From Eurosta solidaginis (lineage: Eukaryota > Arthropoda > Insecta > Diptera > Tephritidae): DNA of 64,000 bases. The notes under the pieces are model-generated. The model saw only the letters and a list, made by a program, of their open reading frames with translations, was not told the origin of the DNA and did not search any database. A program made the position numbers and the translations under genes. The stretch spans positions 169,274,672 through 169,338,671 of the forward strand of contig NC_090322.1 in NCBI RefSeq assembly GCF_040869045.1. Direction: 5' to 3'. Below, piece by piece: positions 1 to 10,739 of this stretch (its first letter is position 1; every line of letters begins with the position of its first letter).

Positions 1-113
1 GTCCGATCCGTCCGGTCCCGATAAATGTCTAATCGGACACCTAAATAACTATACCCACTCACCCAATTTTATCAAGTTATCTCAAAAATTGAGGGACTAG
101 CTTGCGTTCAAAC
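1..113. repeat. flank of the Transib insertion, older dispersed repeat
   Basis: No gene. The text resembles the dispersed DINE-like repeats elsewhere in the window (a phrase about leaning on 'caagttatct' followed by a GACGGAC-type run), and it resumes after the Transib at 3966 with 'ggcggacaaacggtcatggct'. Read across the insertion, the two halves form one continuous repeat, so the Transib landed inside an older mobile element. Confidence 0.5.
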
Positions 114-118
114 AGACA

Positions 119-157
119 CACAGTGGTGTGAAGGGCTTCGCTAGCGCGAATTTAATC
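119..157. repeat. left terminal inverted repeat of the Transib
   Basis: 39 bp, starting CACAGTGGTG, paired with 3922-3960 with one mismatch near the inner end. The first seven bases equal the consensus heptamer of vertebrate recombination signal sequences. Confidence 0.93.
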
Positions 158-383
158 AAAAATTGAAAAGTGGAATGTGAATTTTTTGGTAAACTCCACT
201 AATAGTCAAGCATACGCTGCAATATAAATCATAAAAATTGTTTGATTAAAGTGTCATTATATGAATAAAAATTGCGCTCAAAAGTTGTGTTTCCGTAAAG
301 TCACCAGGCGCGTAGTTTATATATAATCGGTCGTAATTACATGTGTTCTTCTTTTAAAACTGTATATTTTTGAAGTGTAATCC

Positions 384-2378
384 ATGGAAAAATCATCACA
401 AGGTAAGCTTTATAAGTTTTTATTGAATAACATAAATATTGGGTTTTGGAAAGGCTTACTTTATAAACGATCAAGTTTCCGAACATTTTTAAGGTTATAA
501 AAAAACGCACGCGTTTGCACGTGTTGCAAATGTCAAAAAAAAATAACTTAACCTTTTAGCTATACTTATCAACAAAAAAAGTATGTACTTCCATGTCCCC
601 CTAATTTTGAGAATTTTTTTTTTCAGGGTGCCGTGGGGCAACAGAAAATGAAAATTTTCGGCCCGGGCCTTCAAAGCGTGGCAGACCTTAAAAGTTTTAG
701 TGAAAGTGAAACTAGGGCGAAACAAAAAAAAAGCAAGTGCACTCACCTCAAACTGTAACACTGAAGAGCTTTCTTTCGCTGTGCAGACGAGCCTACGAAA
801 AAGAGGACAACGAAATGCGGCCAAAATTGTTGAAAAATTTACTGCTTCTAGTTCTCCGAAATTTCACAAAAAAATTTACAAGATGCCAAAAAGCTCCACA
901 AAGTTATCCTAACGTGTTGGTTTAAGTCCAGAAGAAGCTCTGTCGTTAATTGTTAATACAAAATCCAGTAAATCGACATATCTATCTTACAGAAAGGCTG
1001 CTAAAAGTTGCGGTGCTGATGTGTATTCATCTTGGGGAAAAGTCCTAGCAGCGAAAGCTGAATGTTATGCAGAGCCTGGTGCAGTGACGGTAAAAGATAC
1101 AGGAGTTGAAATAAGACTCAACGATCTTTTGCACTTAACAGCCAAACGGCTATGTAAGCTCCAGGAAGAAACTCTTGAATCCTTTACTGGCTCTGGAATC
1201 ACTTTGGTATGTAAGTGGGGTATAGACGGAAGTTTTGGACAAAGCAACTTTAAACAAATGACAAGCGCAGACAAAACCGATTCATCTGTAGTAATTGTGT
1301 CGCTTGTTCCTTTACAAATGCGTGATTGTTATGATGAAACCAACATAATATGAAAAAATCGAGTGCCTTCATCTACTCGCTTTTGCAGAGCCATTAAGTT
1401 TGTTTTTGCCAAAGAAACACCGGAGTTGATGAAGAACATTACCGAAAAGATTCAGGCACAAATACACGCGCTAGACAGTTTTTTTTATAACGGAATTACT
1501 ATAAATTTCAAGCTAGTTTCAACGATGGTAGACGGCAAGATTTGCAATACGTTAACTGACACGGAATCTACGCAAAGCTGTTATGTATGTGATGCAACCC
1601 CTAAAAATATGAACTGTCTAGACATGATCGAGCAAATGCCAGCAAATGCCGATCATTACAAATTTGGTTTATCAACTCTCCATTCATGGATCAGATTTTT
1701 CGAGTGTTGCTTGCACCTGGCCTATAGATTGGAAATAAAGCGCTGGCAGGCAAGAGGAGAAGATAAATTATAAATAGAGGAAAGGAAGAAGATTATTCAG
1801 GATAAGCTTAGGGCCGAGCTACCGAAATCTGGATATGGATCAACTAACGCGGGCAATACTACCCGAGTATTCTTTCGGAATTGGGAAAAATCGGCAGAAA
1901 TTACTGGAGGTCAACTCCAGAAGAGCTGATCTATAGGTTTTACATAACCCTCCAGGTAATATCTTGTGGCCATGAAGTAGATATCGAAAGATTCAGCAAA
2001 CATGCCATGGACACTGCTAAAAAGTTTGTTTCTAATTACCCATGGTTGTATATGCCTCCTACAATACATAAAGTGCTAGTTCAAGGAGCTGAAATTATCA
2101 AATATGCAATTTTGCCAATCGGACAGCTAGGAGAAGAAGCACAAGAAGCAAAAAATAAAGACTTTAAATTTATTAGAGAGCACAGAACCAGGAAAGATTC
2201 TGCAACCCATACTAATGAAGATTTATTTAATTACTTTTTGCTATCTTCCGATCCTATTATTTCGGGTATTTCGCTGAAAGAGAAAAGAACTAAACAAAAT
2301 ATTAGCCTCGAGAGTGATGCCATAGATTTGCTCAAATCGCCTGTATGTAATATTATGCCGGATTCCGATGCAGAATAA
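384..2378 (+). pseudogene. Transib transposase (RAG1-related), broken by stops and frameshifts
   Basis: This would be the DDE-type transposase that cuts at the CACAGTG ends. A short first exon probably starts at ATG 384, with a GTAAGC donor at 403 and a pyrimidine-rich CAG acceptor at 624-626, giving a 224-bp intron. Recognisable blocks follow in order: the basic GPSKRGRP segment near 660-690, CKWGIDGSFGQ near 1210-1245 (an acidic residue in the region of the first catalytic Asp), CYVCDATPKNMN near 1580-1620, a conserved helix FGLSTLHSWIRFFE near 1660-1705, GSTNAGNTTR near 1842-1870, and the C-terminal ILPIGQLGEEAQEAKNKDF near 2110-2165. Lesions seen: a frameshift near 683-690, another at the A-run near 724-733, in-frame stops TAA 910, TGA 1351 and TAA 1771, and a frameshift near 1915. 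The final stop is TAA at 2376. Family membership is confident; the exact start is inferred. Confidence 0.9.
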
Positions 2379-2443
2379 AACTCTTATACAATTTTAAACA
2401 TGTGTTTTCAATGTACATATCTCTTTCATGAATTTCAATAAAA

Positions 2444-2463
2444 TTAGGTTAGGTTAGGTTAGG
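2444..2463. repeat. (TTAGG)4 tail of the nested LINE
   Basis: Four exact TTAGG units lie exactly at the 3' junction of the LINE, directly after the target duplication. On the element's own strand they form a (CCTAA)4 tail. The related LINE copy at 6459 carries two units in the same place, so the repeat belongs to the element and is not part of the target. Confidence 0.9.
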
Positions 2464-2469
2464 GTGGCT

Positions 2470-3595
2470 GCCCGAGGGCACACTTAGGCCAGTAGTACTA
2501 GGCCCGTTGTGATACCACGAAAAACACCGTTTCCTTTCCTCTTCGAACCATTTTGAGGACCTGATGAAAGCTACCAGGTCCTTGACGTCATGCTCCACAA
2601 CCTGACTCATAGTATCAAGAAATGGAGCTCCCAGAAAGCGCTGCCGTGCTCCGCTTAGTGCTGGGCAGTTGCAAATGAGGTGAACCACCGTTTCCTCCTC
2701 CTCATCCTCTTTACAACTCCTACAGCAACGACGGCCTTTCTGCATGCCTACCTATAAGGCAATGACCCGTTAGTGTCCCCACAAGTGTGGAAATTGTATC
2801 CCTTCTTAGGTTGTACACGTGGCCGGACCTTTTAGGATCCCATTTTGGCCAGGTTTCTTTCGATGTTCGACACCCCGGTGTTTGTAGCCATCTTTCGTCG
2901 GCTTGACGGTAGAAGTGCTCTTTTAGCATTAGCTTGCATGTGGACAGGGGCATACTTAAGCGTTCTTGTCTAGGAAGAACCTGCTTGGTTGTACCCTGCC
3001 TAGCGAGTTCATCTGCAATGCAGTTTCCCTCGATATCCCTATGTCCAGGGACCCATGTGAGGTGTACACGGTTCTGTTGAGCCATCTCTTGAAGAGATCG
3101 GCGACAGTTTAGTGCTAGTTCAGAATTGAACGAGCGGGAGCCCAGAGATTTTATGGTAGCTTGGCTGTCGCTGAAGATAAAAATTTATTTGCCGACAATG
3201 TATGTCCCTATCCTAGCTGCGGCTTCCATTATGGCTGCAACTTCTGCCTGGAATACACTGCAGTGGTCGGGTGATCTGAATGAGAGCTGGAGGTCAAGGT
3301 CCCTTGAGTATACTCCACCACCAACTCTACCGTTTAGCTTGGAGCCGTCCGTGTATATGGGAATGCTGTTGCTTATAGGAAGGCACTTATCCGACTCCGT
3401 CCAGTCATCCCTGCTGGGTATGTTTATCTTAAAGGTGGTTTCCGCAATTGTTGTGGTCGCACAGCGATCCGTGCTAGGAGGGAGAAAACTGTATTTGTTT
3501 AGTATACTTGAGTGTCCTGTGGTCCTGTTGTTCCAACACGACAACTCCCTTAGACGCAGGGCTGACATTGCCGCTGCTCGATGACCAGCCAGATC
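2470..3595 (-). pseudogene. LINE ORF2 C-terminus: RNase H domain and CCHC-like tail
   Basis: Read on the minus strand from 3595. IYTDGSKLNGRVGGGVYS (first RNase H Asp) is followed by CSVFQAEVAAIMEA (Glu), then, after a break near 3180, SDSQATIKSLGS (Asp) and WVPGHRDIEGNCIADELARQ (His and Asp). A cysteine tail C-X2-C...H-X4-C near 2650-2720 ends the protein. A stop lies near 3183 and a frame shift near 2730, so no full product can be made. The domain order matches the end of I/LOA-type LINE polyproteins. Confidence 0.85.
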
Positions 3596-3921
3596 CAATA
3601 AAAGTAAATAACTAATAAGTTCTGTTACAGAAAAATGACTTTATTGATTACTGGGGTTCAAGTAACGCCTTGCACGCACCTCCCTTTTTGTATTACAATT
3701 AATAGCTGAACTTCTTACTGGCCAAACTATCGGCGTCCAAAACAATATTTTCACTATATGAAAAAAAAAAAAATATTTTTTTTGACCCACACTAATTTAC
3801 CATTTTTTTCCAGAAGTTTTTTATAAAAACCACTTAAATCTTATTCATTTTATGCAGAATGCGTTTCTACATAATAAATTAACTGGTATACCTACAAAAC
3901 TTCGACTATATTAAAGCTAGT

Positions 3922-3960
3922 GATTTAATTCGCGCTAGCGAAGCCCTTCACACCACTGTG
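3922..3960. repeat. right terminal inverted repeat of the Transib
   Basis: Reverse complement of 119-157 (38 of 39 bases). It ends in CACTGTG and is followed directly by the AGACA target duplication. Confidence 0.93.
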
Positions 3961-3965
3961 AGACA

Positions 3966-5040
3966 GGCGGACAAACGGTCATGGCTAAATACAGTCAGAT
4001 CGTCAGTCATCCTGACTATTTCGCTATACTTATTTGTGTGTTTATCTCTTCTCCTTTAACGACTTACAATTTTAAGATCTTTAACAAAACTTAATATACC
4101 ATTTAATTTTAATGCCTTTTTTACTTTTAGGATTCCCTTTTAAAAACAAAAGATTCGCTTTTATTCACCCTTAGAATAAGTACATTTTTTATCGCCGTTC
4201 TTGCAACTAAAAAATTTAATTGTAGTTTTTTAATTGAAATTTTACAGCTGGTTATATAACGTTTGCTTCCACCAGAACTTAAACTTTCTTAAATCTTTTT
4301 CATATATTCGTCTTTTGGTGAAATTATTATAATAGTTATCTGGCTTACCGTTGTAAAATGTAGAATTTATCCGCAATTGTATGAGTGTATGCTTTTATTT
4401 ATTTGCAAGGAAATTTGTAATGACAAACTTAAAAAAAAGTTATGTAATAATCACGCAATTTTTTTTTAAAGTTATAACTTTTGTTTTTTTTATGTAATAA
4501 GTAACACCAAATCAACTTTTTTACATTAAATTTAATTAAGCTTAAGTATATTTCACAACTTTTTTTTCTGATTTGAGTCAGTAACTAAATTCCTTTTAAT
4601 ATTTCATATCCTTTTTCAAATGCAACCAATAATTTGATTTTCACACACACACACGCAAACACGCATTCAATGCTAGGCCACCGGGTTTAACGTGCAAATC
4701 CCTCATTGCTTATTACAAATTGCACTGTATGTATGTGTGTACTTAAGTACTTTTGCTCAATACACTATAACACAAAACACTTTCTTAGTTTTTCGCTTTT
4801 TCTACGTTTTCGTAAATTCTTGCTAGATGCGACCGAATGCCGCCAGAAACACGCTTCAACTGAATCAAAACAATCACATTCCGTTGATTTTATTGTACGC
4901 AGTAAAAATTGTGGCAAAAGCCGAAAAGTGTTCAATGCTTTGCGATGTTGTGCCAAAGTGCAAAGTGCAAAACTAATATGTGCCGAACGTATGGTTTGTT
5001 TGTGTTAGTGTTTGGTAACAGTTTCTTATCACACACTTAA
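3966..5040. other. AT-rich stretch without a recognisable gene
   Basis: The first ~100 bp continue the repeat interrupted by the Transib. The remainder is AT-rich with long T runs. The open frames around 4706-5008 have no recognisable domain, and the two strands shadow each other, so I do not call a gene. Confidence 0.5.
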
Positions 5041-5052
5041 CGGTTTATGAGT

Positions 5053-5236
5053 GCAAATAACAGCTGTTTGCTATAAGTATTCCCAGTTTTATTTTAACAC
5101 CCCTGCAACAAGAAAAGGAGTGTGTTTGCTTCTTTGGGAACACTTTCTACTAACTGTGCTCATGCCCCTCATGGCTTCCTATATGCAAGTAACAGCTGTT
5201 CGCTTAAGTGTTTCCAGTTTTTGTTAACAACCCCTC
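5053..5236. repeat. two-copy tandem duplication of a CAGCTG-containing unit
   Basis: A ~52-bp block starting 'gcaaataacagctgtt' at 5053 recurs about 131 bp later at 5184 as 'gcaagtaacagctgtt', each followed by a 'tttccag/ttcccag' phrase and a 'aaca(c)cccct' phrase. Each copy carries the E-box CAGCTG. No coding content is recognised. Confidence 0.6.
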
Positions 5237-5359
5237 AAACGACTGGTTGGGTATACTTACATACTTACAACTGCGCATATATGAAGAGTTACAAACTATG
5301 CTCATTTTCTCTTCATATCGGATAAAAATTTCTCCAACACAATTAGCATAAAGATGCAG

Positions 5360-5860
5360 TTATCCACGAACGTACGTACAAAAAACGTGTCAGCTGACAC
5401 GACCTATTTAATGAATGTGCAATGTAAACGAAAACTCACCGACGTTCCACGCACGCACGTACGTATCCCGGAACGTAGAAATCAAAACAATTTTGATTTC
5501 TCCGTAAGAACGTGTCAGCTAATCGCTCTCTCACTAGACAGATTTGCCTAGTAAACTTTCGTGCGCTAATTTTTGACCGTTTACAGTTGTATGCAAAAAG
5601 TTTTGAAAAATTGTGAAAATAATTCGAAATAATTATTTAAAAGTGCAGATTATAATCTATTTATACTTCTTCAATACTAAAACTAGCCTTTTACAACAAC
5701 AAAAATTAAAATAGAAAAAGTTGATGTTTCCATAAGCATGCATTCAAACAGGTCAATGGCAACATTTTTTTGGTTACCACTACGGGCATAAATTTCGCTC
5801 AAATGTGTGTACGTACGACATACGTATACGTACGTTACACACGTCGGTGGATAACTGCGG
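5360..5860. other. cluster of palindromes and ACGTACGT runs
   Basis: Seen here: CGTGTCAGCTGACACG near 5386, a perfect hairpin GAAATCAAAA-caa-TTTTGATTTC at 5478-5500, a half copy of ACGTGTCAGCT near 5510, and ACGTACGT-type runs near 5365, 5457 and 5805-5835. It looks like protein-binding or structured DNA. No gene is recognised between 5240 and 6450. Confidence 0.5.
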
Positions 5861-6458
5861 CTTAATTGTTTGAAACGAAGTGAGAACAGTTAGCAAATAA
5901 GCTGATTTCCATCTCGTCCTTCACGCTCATTCTTTTTACTGTAGCTGAGTGAGGAGGAGCTTCGTAAAATTTTCGATTCAACATGTGTTTGTATGCAAAT
6001 CCACCCGCATACGTCTGGCATGCCTCATTGAAGTATGTAAACAAAATGTATATTTGTTTGTATGTTAAGATATGAAAGTGCTTAATTGAATGTGTGTTGT
6101 CTAAGCAAATTTGTTTATCGTCTCGCAATGAAAATTACATACAACATTATGGCTGCAGCAATATTTTTATCGCATGCGAGAGATTTTTATTTGTTTAGTA
6201 AATATACTAAAACAGAATCGGGTACTTTTACAATTGGCGTGTAGTTTTTCAGAATACGCATTTTTTCGTATACAGATTCAGATACTTCTTCGGATGCGGG
6301 TACTTTTTCAGAAGCAATACATTTTCGGGAAAAAAAATTAAAAAAAATAGAAGCGGGTACTTTTTAGGGCCGTGTACTTTTTGGAAACCGCGTATGAATG
6401 CACTTAAAGTGTTAACAGAAATAAGTTACTAGCTCTTAGTACAAAGGAGAGTTACATG

Positions 6459-7215
6459 GTTAGGTTAGGATAGAGTGGCCTCCGGTGCGAGCACCTGAGC
6501 ACTCAGGCCAATAAAGGTCCCGTTGTGATGCAACGTCGATCACTCCCCTACTCAAGCCTACAGGTTGATTTGGCAAATTTAAGGAATTTCTTTGGTTCCA
6601 AACTAGCCAGATCACAAGGATCACCAAAGCAGGGATATCACAGAAATATCGTTCTCTTGTGCCAAAGCGAAGGAAAATCGCACAGGAAGTACTTAACTGT
6701 TTCTAACTGCTCCTTATCTCTAGAGCTCCTGCAGTAGTCCATATAGTGGGCACCCGCCGATATGCATGCCTCCTGATTGCTATGCGATGGTTTGTAAGTT
6801 CGACCACCAGAAGAAAATCGGACTTCTCAGGCGTGTTGCATCCCATACAGGACGCACGAGTTTTGTGTGGTACCAAGATTCAAGATTCCTTCATCACACA
6901 TCCACTTTTCTAAGGAAAGTCTCCTTCATAATGAGCTTACAGGTAGCGAGCGGCATGCTCAATCCCTTCCTGGACGACGAAAGCGTAACTTATGTGTTCT
7001 TCTTGTCAGTGTGTCAGCCATCTCATTGCCAGGTATATCCGAGTGTCCAGGCACCCATACGAGAATAAGGGAAATTTGCTCAGCAACTTTGTTAAGAGAT
7101 TTGCGGCACTTCTTTTCTGTCCAGGACCTACAGGTGAGCGATCCAAGCGCCTTTAGTACAGCATGGCTCTCAGAATAAATAATGAGAGTTGCATACTCAC
7201 AAACAAACATACAAG
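6459..7215 (-). mobile_element. second copy of the TTAGG-tailed RNase H LINE (3' end)
   Basis: The 3' end resembles 2444 onwards: two TTAGG units at 6460-6469, then a 'gagtggcc...ggccaataa' 3' UTR block. On the minus strand the RNase H remnants are a Ser/Glu-containing YSESHAVLKALGSL segment near 7140-7180 and LVWVPGHSDIPGNEMADTL near 7000-7050. A decayed cysteine tail (CRSSRDKEQLETVKYFLC) lies near 6650-6735. No target duplication was found. The 5' border is approximate. Confidence 0.8.
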
Positions 7216-8031
7216 TGAAGCTAATATTAGCGTTATAAAAAGAAAATACCGCTGCAGCAGAGAGTATTCGAGAATGTTATACGGAAGCACAATAATACAG
7301 AGGCGTTAAGAAGCAGCAAGGTGTGGAAACAATAGCACTGGCAGACAATAAAACCTACTTCAAGAAGCCAACATAATCATGTGTATTTTGACCCGCTGTT
7401 AGAGCATTACCGTAAAATGCACTAAACTTTGATGTTGTTCTGTTTGCTAGTGGGGAACAGCGGTAATTCAGTGTACTAAGTATTTGATATTAACCAATAG
7501 CCATGATCAAATTCGTTAAAATTATGCCAGGAATTGTTGAATAAACTCCGGGAGTTTGAAAAAGGTGGATAATATGCAACCATCCGAACTACGACTATGA
7601 TCGCGAAAGTTTATGGAAGCAAAGAAAACTAACATTGGCGAATACGTTTTTAAGCGCATGAGATCACACCAAAGATCAAGGAAAAACTAGAGTTTCCTAA
7701 TGTAGGGGCATCATTTATGTTGGAGACGCAATTGAAGAAAGAGAATTCGTGCTATTTGGTATCTAAATTGGGAAAATTTTAAAACAACTGGAAGCTCTAT
7801 AACCACGTAATGAAATCTCCCAAGATGCGTACATCATCGAAGCAGGAAACGCATATGGACGAAAATTCACTGGTTGACAGGATAAAACAGAGACCAAAAC
7901 TGGTGCTTTTGAATATATTATCCAAGATGTTGCAACTAAATCGGCCAACTACATCAGCAATCGAAATGTAAGTAAAAACTCCATGTACATATATTCCTTT
8001 TCTTTCCCAGATCCTATTGAAAGTAATACGA
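7216..8031. other. no recognisable feature
   Basis: About 800 bp without an open frame that carries a recognisable domain. The base composition is less AT-biased than the flanks, so decayed transposon coding sequence is possible, but I could not identify any. Confidence 0.4.
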
Positions 8032-9911
8032 AACCAGTAAGGAAGACTAAGTTCGGCTGTAACCATACTCAGCTGAGAGCTATGGAGACAAAATACGGGA
8101 AAATCACCATTTAGGAAAATGAACCTAGGGTAACCCTGGAATGTGTTTGTATGACATGGGTATCAAATGGAAGGTATTAAAGAGTATTTTAAGAGGGAGT
8201 GGGCCTTAGTTCTATAGGCGGACGCCTTTTCGAGATATCGCCATAAAGGTGGACCAGTGGTGACTCTAGAATTTGTTTGTACGATATGGGTATCAAATGA
8301 AAGGTGTTAATGAGTACTTTAAAAGGACGTGGGCCTTAGTTCTATAGGCGGACGCCTTTTCAAGATATCGCCATAAAGGTGGACCAGTGGTGACTCTAGA
8401 ATTTGTTTGTACGATATGGGTATCAAATGAAAGGTGTTAATGAGTACTTTAAAAGGACGTGGGCCTTAGTTCTATAGGCGGACGCCTTTTCGAGATATCG
8501 CCATAAAGGTGGACCAGGGTTCACTCTTGAAGGCGCTTGTACAATATGGGTATCAAACGAAAGGAGTTAATGAGTATTTTAAAAGGGAGTGGCCTTGGTT
8601 CTATAGGTGGACGCCTTTTCGAGAAATGGCCATAAATTAGGGTTAGGGCCAGGGGTTACTATAGAATTTGATTGTACGATATGGGTATCAAATTAAAGGT
8701 ATTAATGAGGGTTTTAAAAGGGAGTATATGTGAAGGCGTTTTCGAGATATCGACCAAAATGTGGACCAAGGTGACCCAGAACATCATCTGTCGGATACCG
8801 CTAATTTATTTATATGTGTAATACCACGAACAGTATTCATGCCAAGATTCCAAGGGCTTTTGATTTTGCCCTGCAGAACTTTTTCATTTTTTTCTACTTA
8901 ATATGGTAGGTGTCACACCCATTTAACAAAGTTTTTTTCTAAATTTATATTCTACGTCAATAACCCAATCCAATTACCATGTTTCATCCCTTTTTTCGTA
9001 TTTGGTAATTTTCGATATCGAAAAAGTCGGCGTGGCCATAGTCGGATTTCGACCATTTTTTATACCAATACGAAGTGAGTTCAAATAAGTGCGTGAACTG
9101 AGTTAAGTAAAGATATATCGATTTTTGCTCAAGTTATCGTGTTAACGGCCGAGCGGAAGGACAGACGGTCGACTGTGTATAAAAACTGGGCGTGGCTTCA
9201 AACGATTTCGCCTTTTTTCACAGAAAACAGTTATCGTCCTAGAATCTAAGCCCCTACCAAATTTCACAAGGATTGGTTAATTTTTGTTCGACTTATGACA
9301 TTAAAAGTATCCTAGACAAATTAAATGAAAAAGGGCGGAGCCACGCGCATTTTGAAATTTTCTTTTATTTTTGTATTTTGTTGCACCATATCATTACTGG
9401 AGTTGAATGTTGACATAATTTATTTATATACTGTAAAGATATTAAATTTTTTGTTAAAATTTGAATTTAAAACAATTTTTTTTAAAGTGGGCGTCCAAGA
9501 TTTTACTAATTTTCTATTCTGCGTCATAAGTTCAACTCACCTACCAAGTTTCATCGCTTTATCCGTCTTCGGTAATGAATTATCGCACTTTTTCGGTGTT
9601 TCGAAATTTTCGATATCGAAAAAGAGGGCGTGGTTATAGTCCGATATCGTTCATTTTAAATAGCGATCTGAGATGACTGCCCAGGAACCTACATACCAAA
9701 TTTCATCAAGATACCTCAAAATTTACTCAAGTTATCGTGTTAACGGACAGACGGACGGACGGACATGGCTCAATCAAATTTTTTTTCGATACTGATGATT
9801 TTGATATATGGAAGTCAATATCTATCTCGATTCCTTTATACATGTACAACCAACCGTTATCAAATCAAAGTTAATATACTCTGTGAGCTATGCTCAACTG
9901 AGTATAATAAA
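8032..9911 (+). mobile_element. DINE-1/mini-me-like element, subfamily A, with short tandem array
   Basis: It starts with a 'cagtaaggaagactaagttcgg' phrase and an ACTCAGCTGAG palindrome near 8066, continues with a tandem array (8140-8790), several GGGCGTGG boxes and a GACGGACGGAC tract near 9747-9765, and ends with 'ctcaactgagtataa' near 9907. Mini-me/DINE-1 elements of dipterans are non-autonomous Helitron-like elements with (GTCY)n tracts and central tandem repeats, and this copy fits that description. No protein is encoded. Orientation is defined here by reading GACGGAC on the plus strand. Other members: 14646-18345, 37379-38510, 45949-48172, 54966-56115, 61566-62440. Confidence 0.75.
8140..8790 (+). 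repeat. ~130-bp tandem repeats inside the DINE-like element (about 5 units)
   Basis: Units share 'gatatgggtatcaaatgaaagg', 'ttttaaaagg.agtgggcc' and 'ggacgccttttcgagatatcgcc', with the repeated 'gatatggg' anchor spaced about 130 bp apart. The second and third units are almost identical, which suggests recent unequal exchange. Confidence 0.9.
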
Positions 9912-10150
9912 ATAATAATACGAATACGAGATCTCTAAGCTGCAAGTTGACCAAACAACGGCAGCAAACAAATAGAGTGCTGCACTTTTCATTGAGATCT
10001 TACATAAATTTCACGGTTGACAACGTAGAAATATTGAGGCGTTGATGTCAGCTGTGGAATTATACTACTGGACCGAGCGTAGGAAGCAAATACACCTAGA
10101 GCTGCAGAGCCGTTTTCAAAGTTTTAGCATAATAGAAGAAAGAGTTCAAA
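9912..10150. other. no recognisable feature
   Basis: Short AT-rich stretch after the DINE-like element; a small open frame from 10042 is acidic and low-complexity and has no recognisable domain. Confidence 0.4.
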
Positions 10151-10215
10151 GTTTTAACATAATAGAATACGAGTATGAGGTTGAGCAGGAGGAAGAGGAA
10201 GGGGAAGATAAGGAA

Positions 10216-10425
10216 GAACAAGATTCATATATGGGTCGATGGGAGGAAAAAGGAAAGGAAGCGGTACAGTGAAAGCTAAAAACTTCTTGAAAGTATTAGA
10301 ATGAAAAAGAGGAAGGGAAATCGAAGGGGAACGACTAATAGAAGGAGGAAGAAGATTCATAAATGGGTCGATGGGAAGAAAAAGAAAAGGAAATGGTACA
10401 GCGAATGATTAAAACTTCTTGAAAG
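10216..10425. repeat. tandem duplication, ~130-bp period
   Basis: A block containing 'gattcatatatgggtcgatggg' through 'aaaacttcttgaaagt' (from ~10222) recurs from ~10353 with A-rich purine differences. It is GA-rich and gives acidic pseudo-coding frames. Confidence 0.65.
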
Positions 10426-10739
10426 TTTCTTCAATCTATATAGGTAAAAATTAGTAAAGGATGAAATCTGCCGCGTTTCCTAATATCCTATCCTTTTGTG
10501 TTCTCACAGTAATATGGCTATATGAACATTAGATGTACATATACCCTGAAAACTACAAAATGTGCCCTCCAGTGGCACGGGGGAAATAATTCCTGTTCTG
10601 TGAAGTGATGAAACAAAAAAAATATCAAACAAACATTTATTCGAATGTTTGAAAGCTTTTCTCTCTTCATAGTTCCACAGAGAAAGAATTCACGCCCCTC
10701 CCCCTCCAACGTTTTTATGGAATGCATCTTATTTGATCG

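Larger units (their letters stand above)
2444..3595 (-). mobile_element. 5'-truncated RNase H-bearing LINE nested in the Transib
   Basis: A minus-strand non-LTR retrotransposon fragment of 1152 bp is flanked by an 8-bp direct repeat CAATAAAA at 2436-2443 and 3596-3603. Its 3' end lies at 2444 and its truncated 5' end at 3595. It holds only the end of ORF2: an RNase H domain and a cysteine-rich tail, then a 3' UTR. I/LOA-type LINEs encode an RNase H after the reverse transcriptase, and 5' truncation is usual for LINE insertions. It must be younger than the Transib it sits in. The clade (I, LOA or Jockey-like) is not settled from this piece. Confidence 0.9.
119..3960 (+). mobile_element. Transib DNA transposon, full length, 3842 bp
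   Basis: Both ends carry a 39-bp terminal inverted repeat (119-157 and 3922-3960) with a single mismatch, and each end begins with CACAGTG. The element is flanked by a perfect 5-bp direct repeat AGACA at 114-118 and 3961-3965. Five-bp target duplications and CACWRTG termini are typical of the Transib superfamily, from which the RAG1/RSS system of vertebrates derives. The body holds a transposase reading frame on the plus strand at about 384-2378, which is broken. A 5'-truncated LINE at 2444-3595 is inserted in the 3' untranslated part. The rest (3604-3921) is AT-rich non-coding DNA. The element is complete at the DNA level but not autonomous. The TIR and TSD are seen directly; the superfamily call comes from the protein and is consistent with them. 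Confidence 0.93.

Noticed and set aside
495..824. 109-codon minus-strand open frame
   Set aside because: It is the shadow of the Transib 5' intron and second exon and has no domain.
4706..5551. Several plus-strand open frames of 65-100 codons
   Set aside because: No recognisable domain, strong overlap with minus-strand frames, and they run across the palindrome cluster.
10042..10360. Acidic 76-codon frame and its antisense
   Set aside because: Produced by GA-rich duplicated sequence; no domain.
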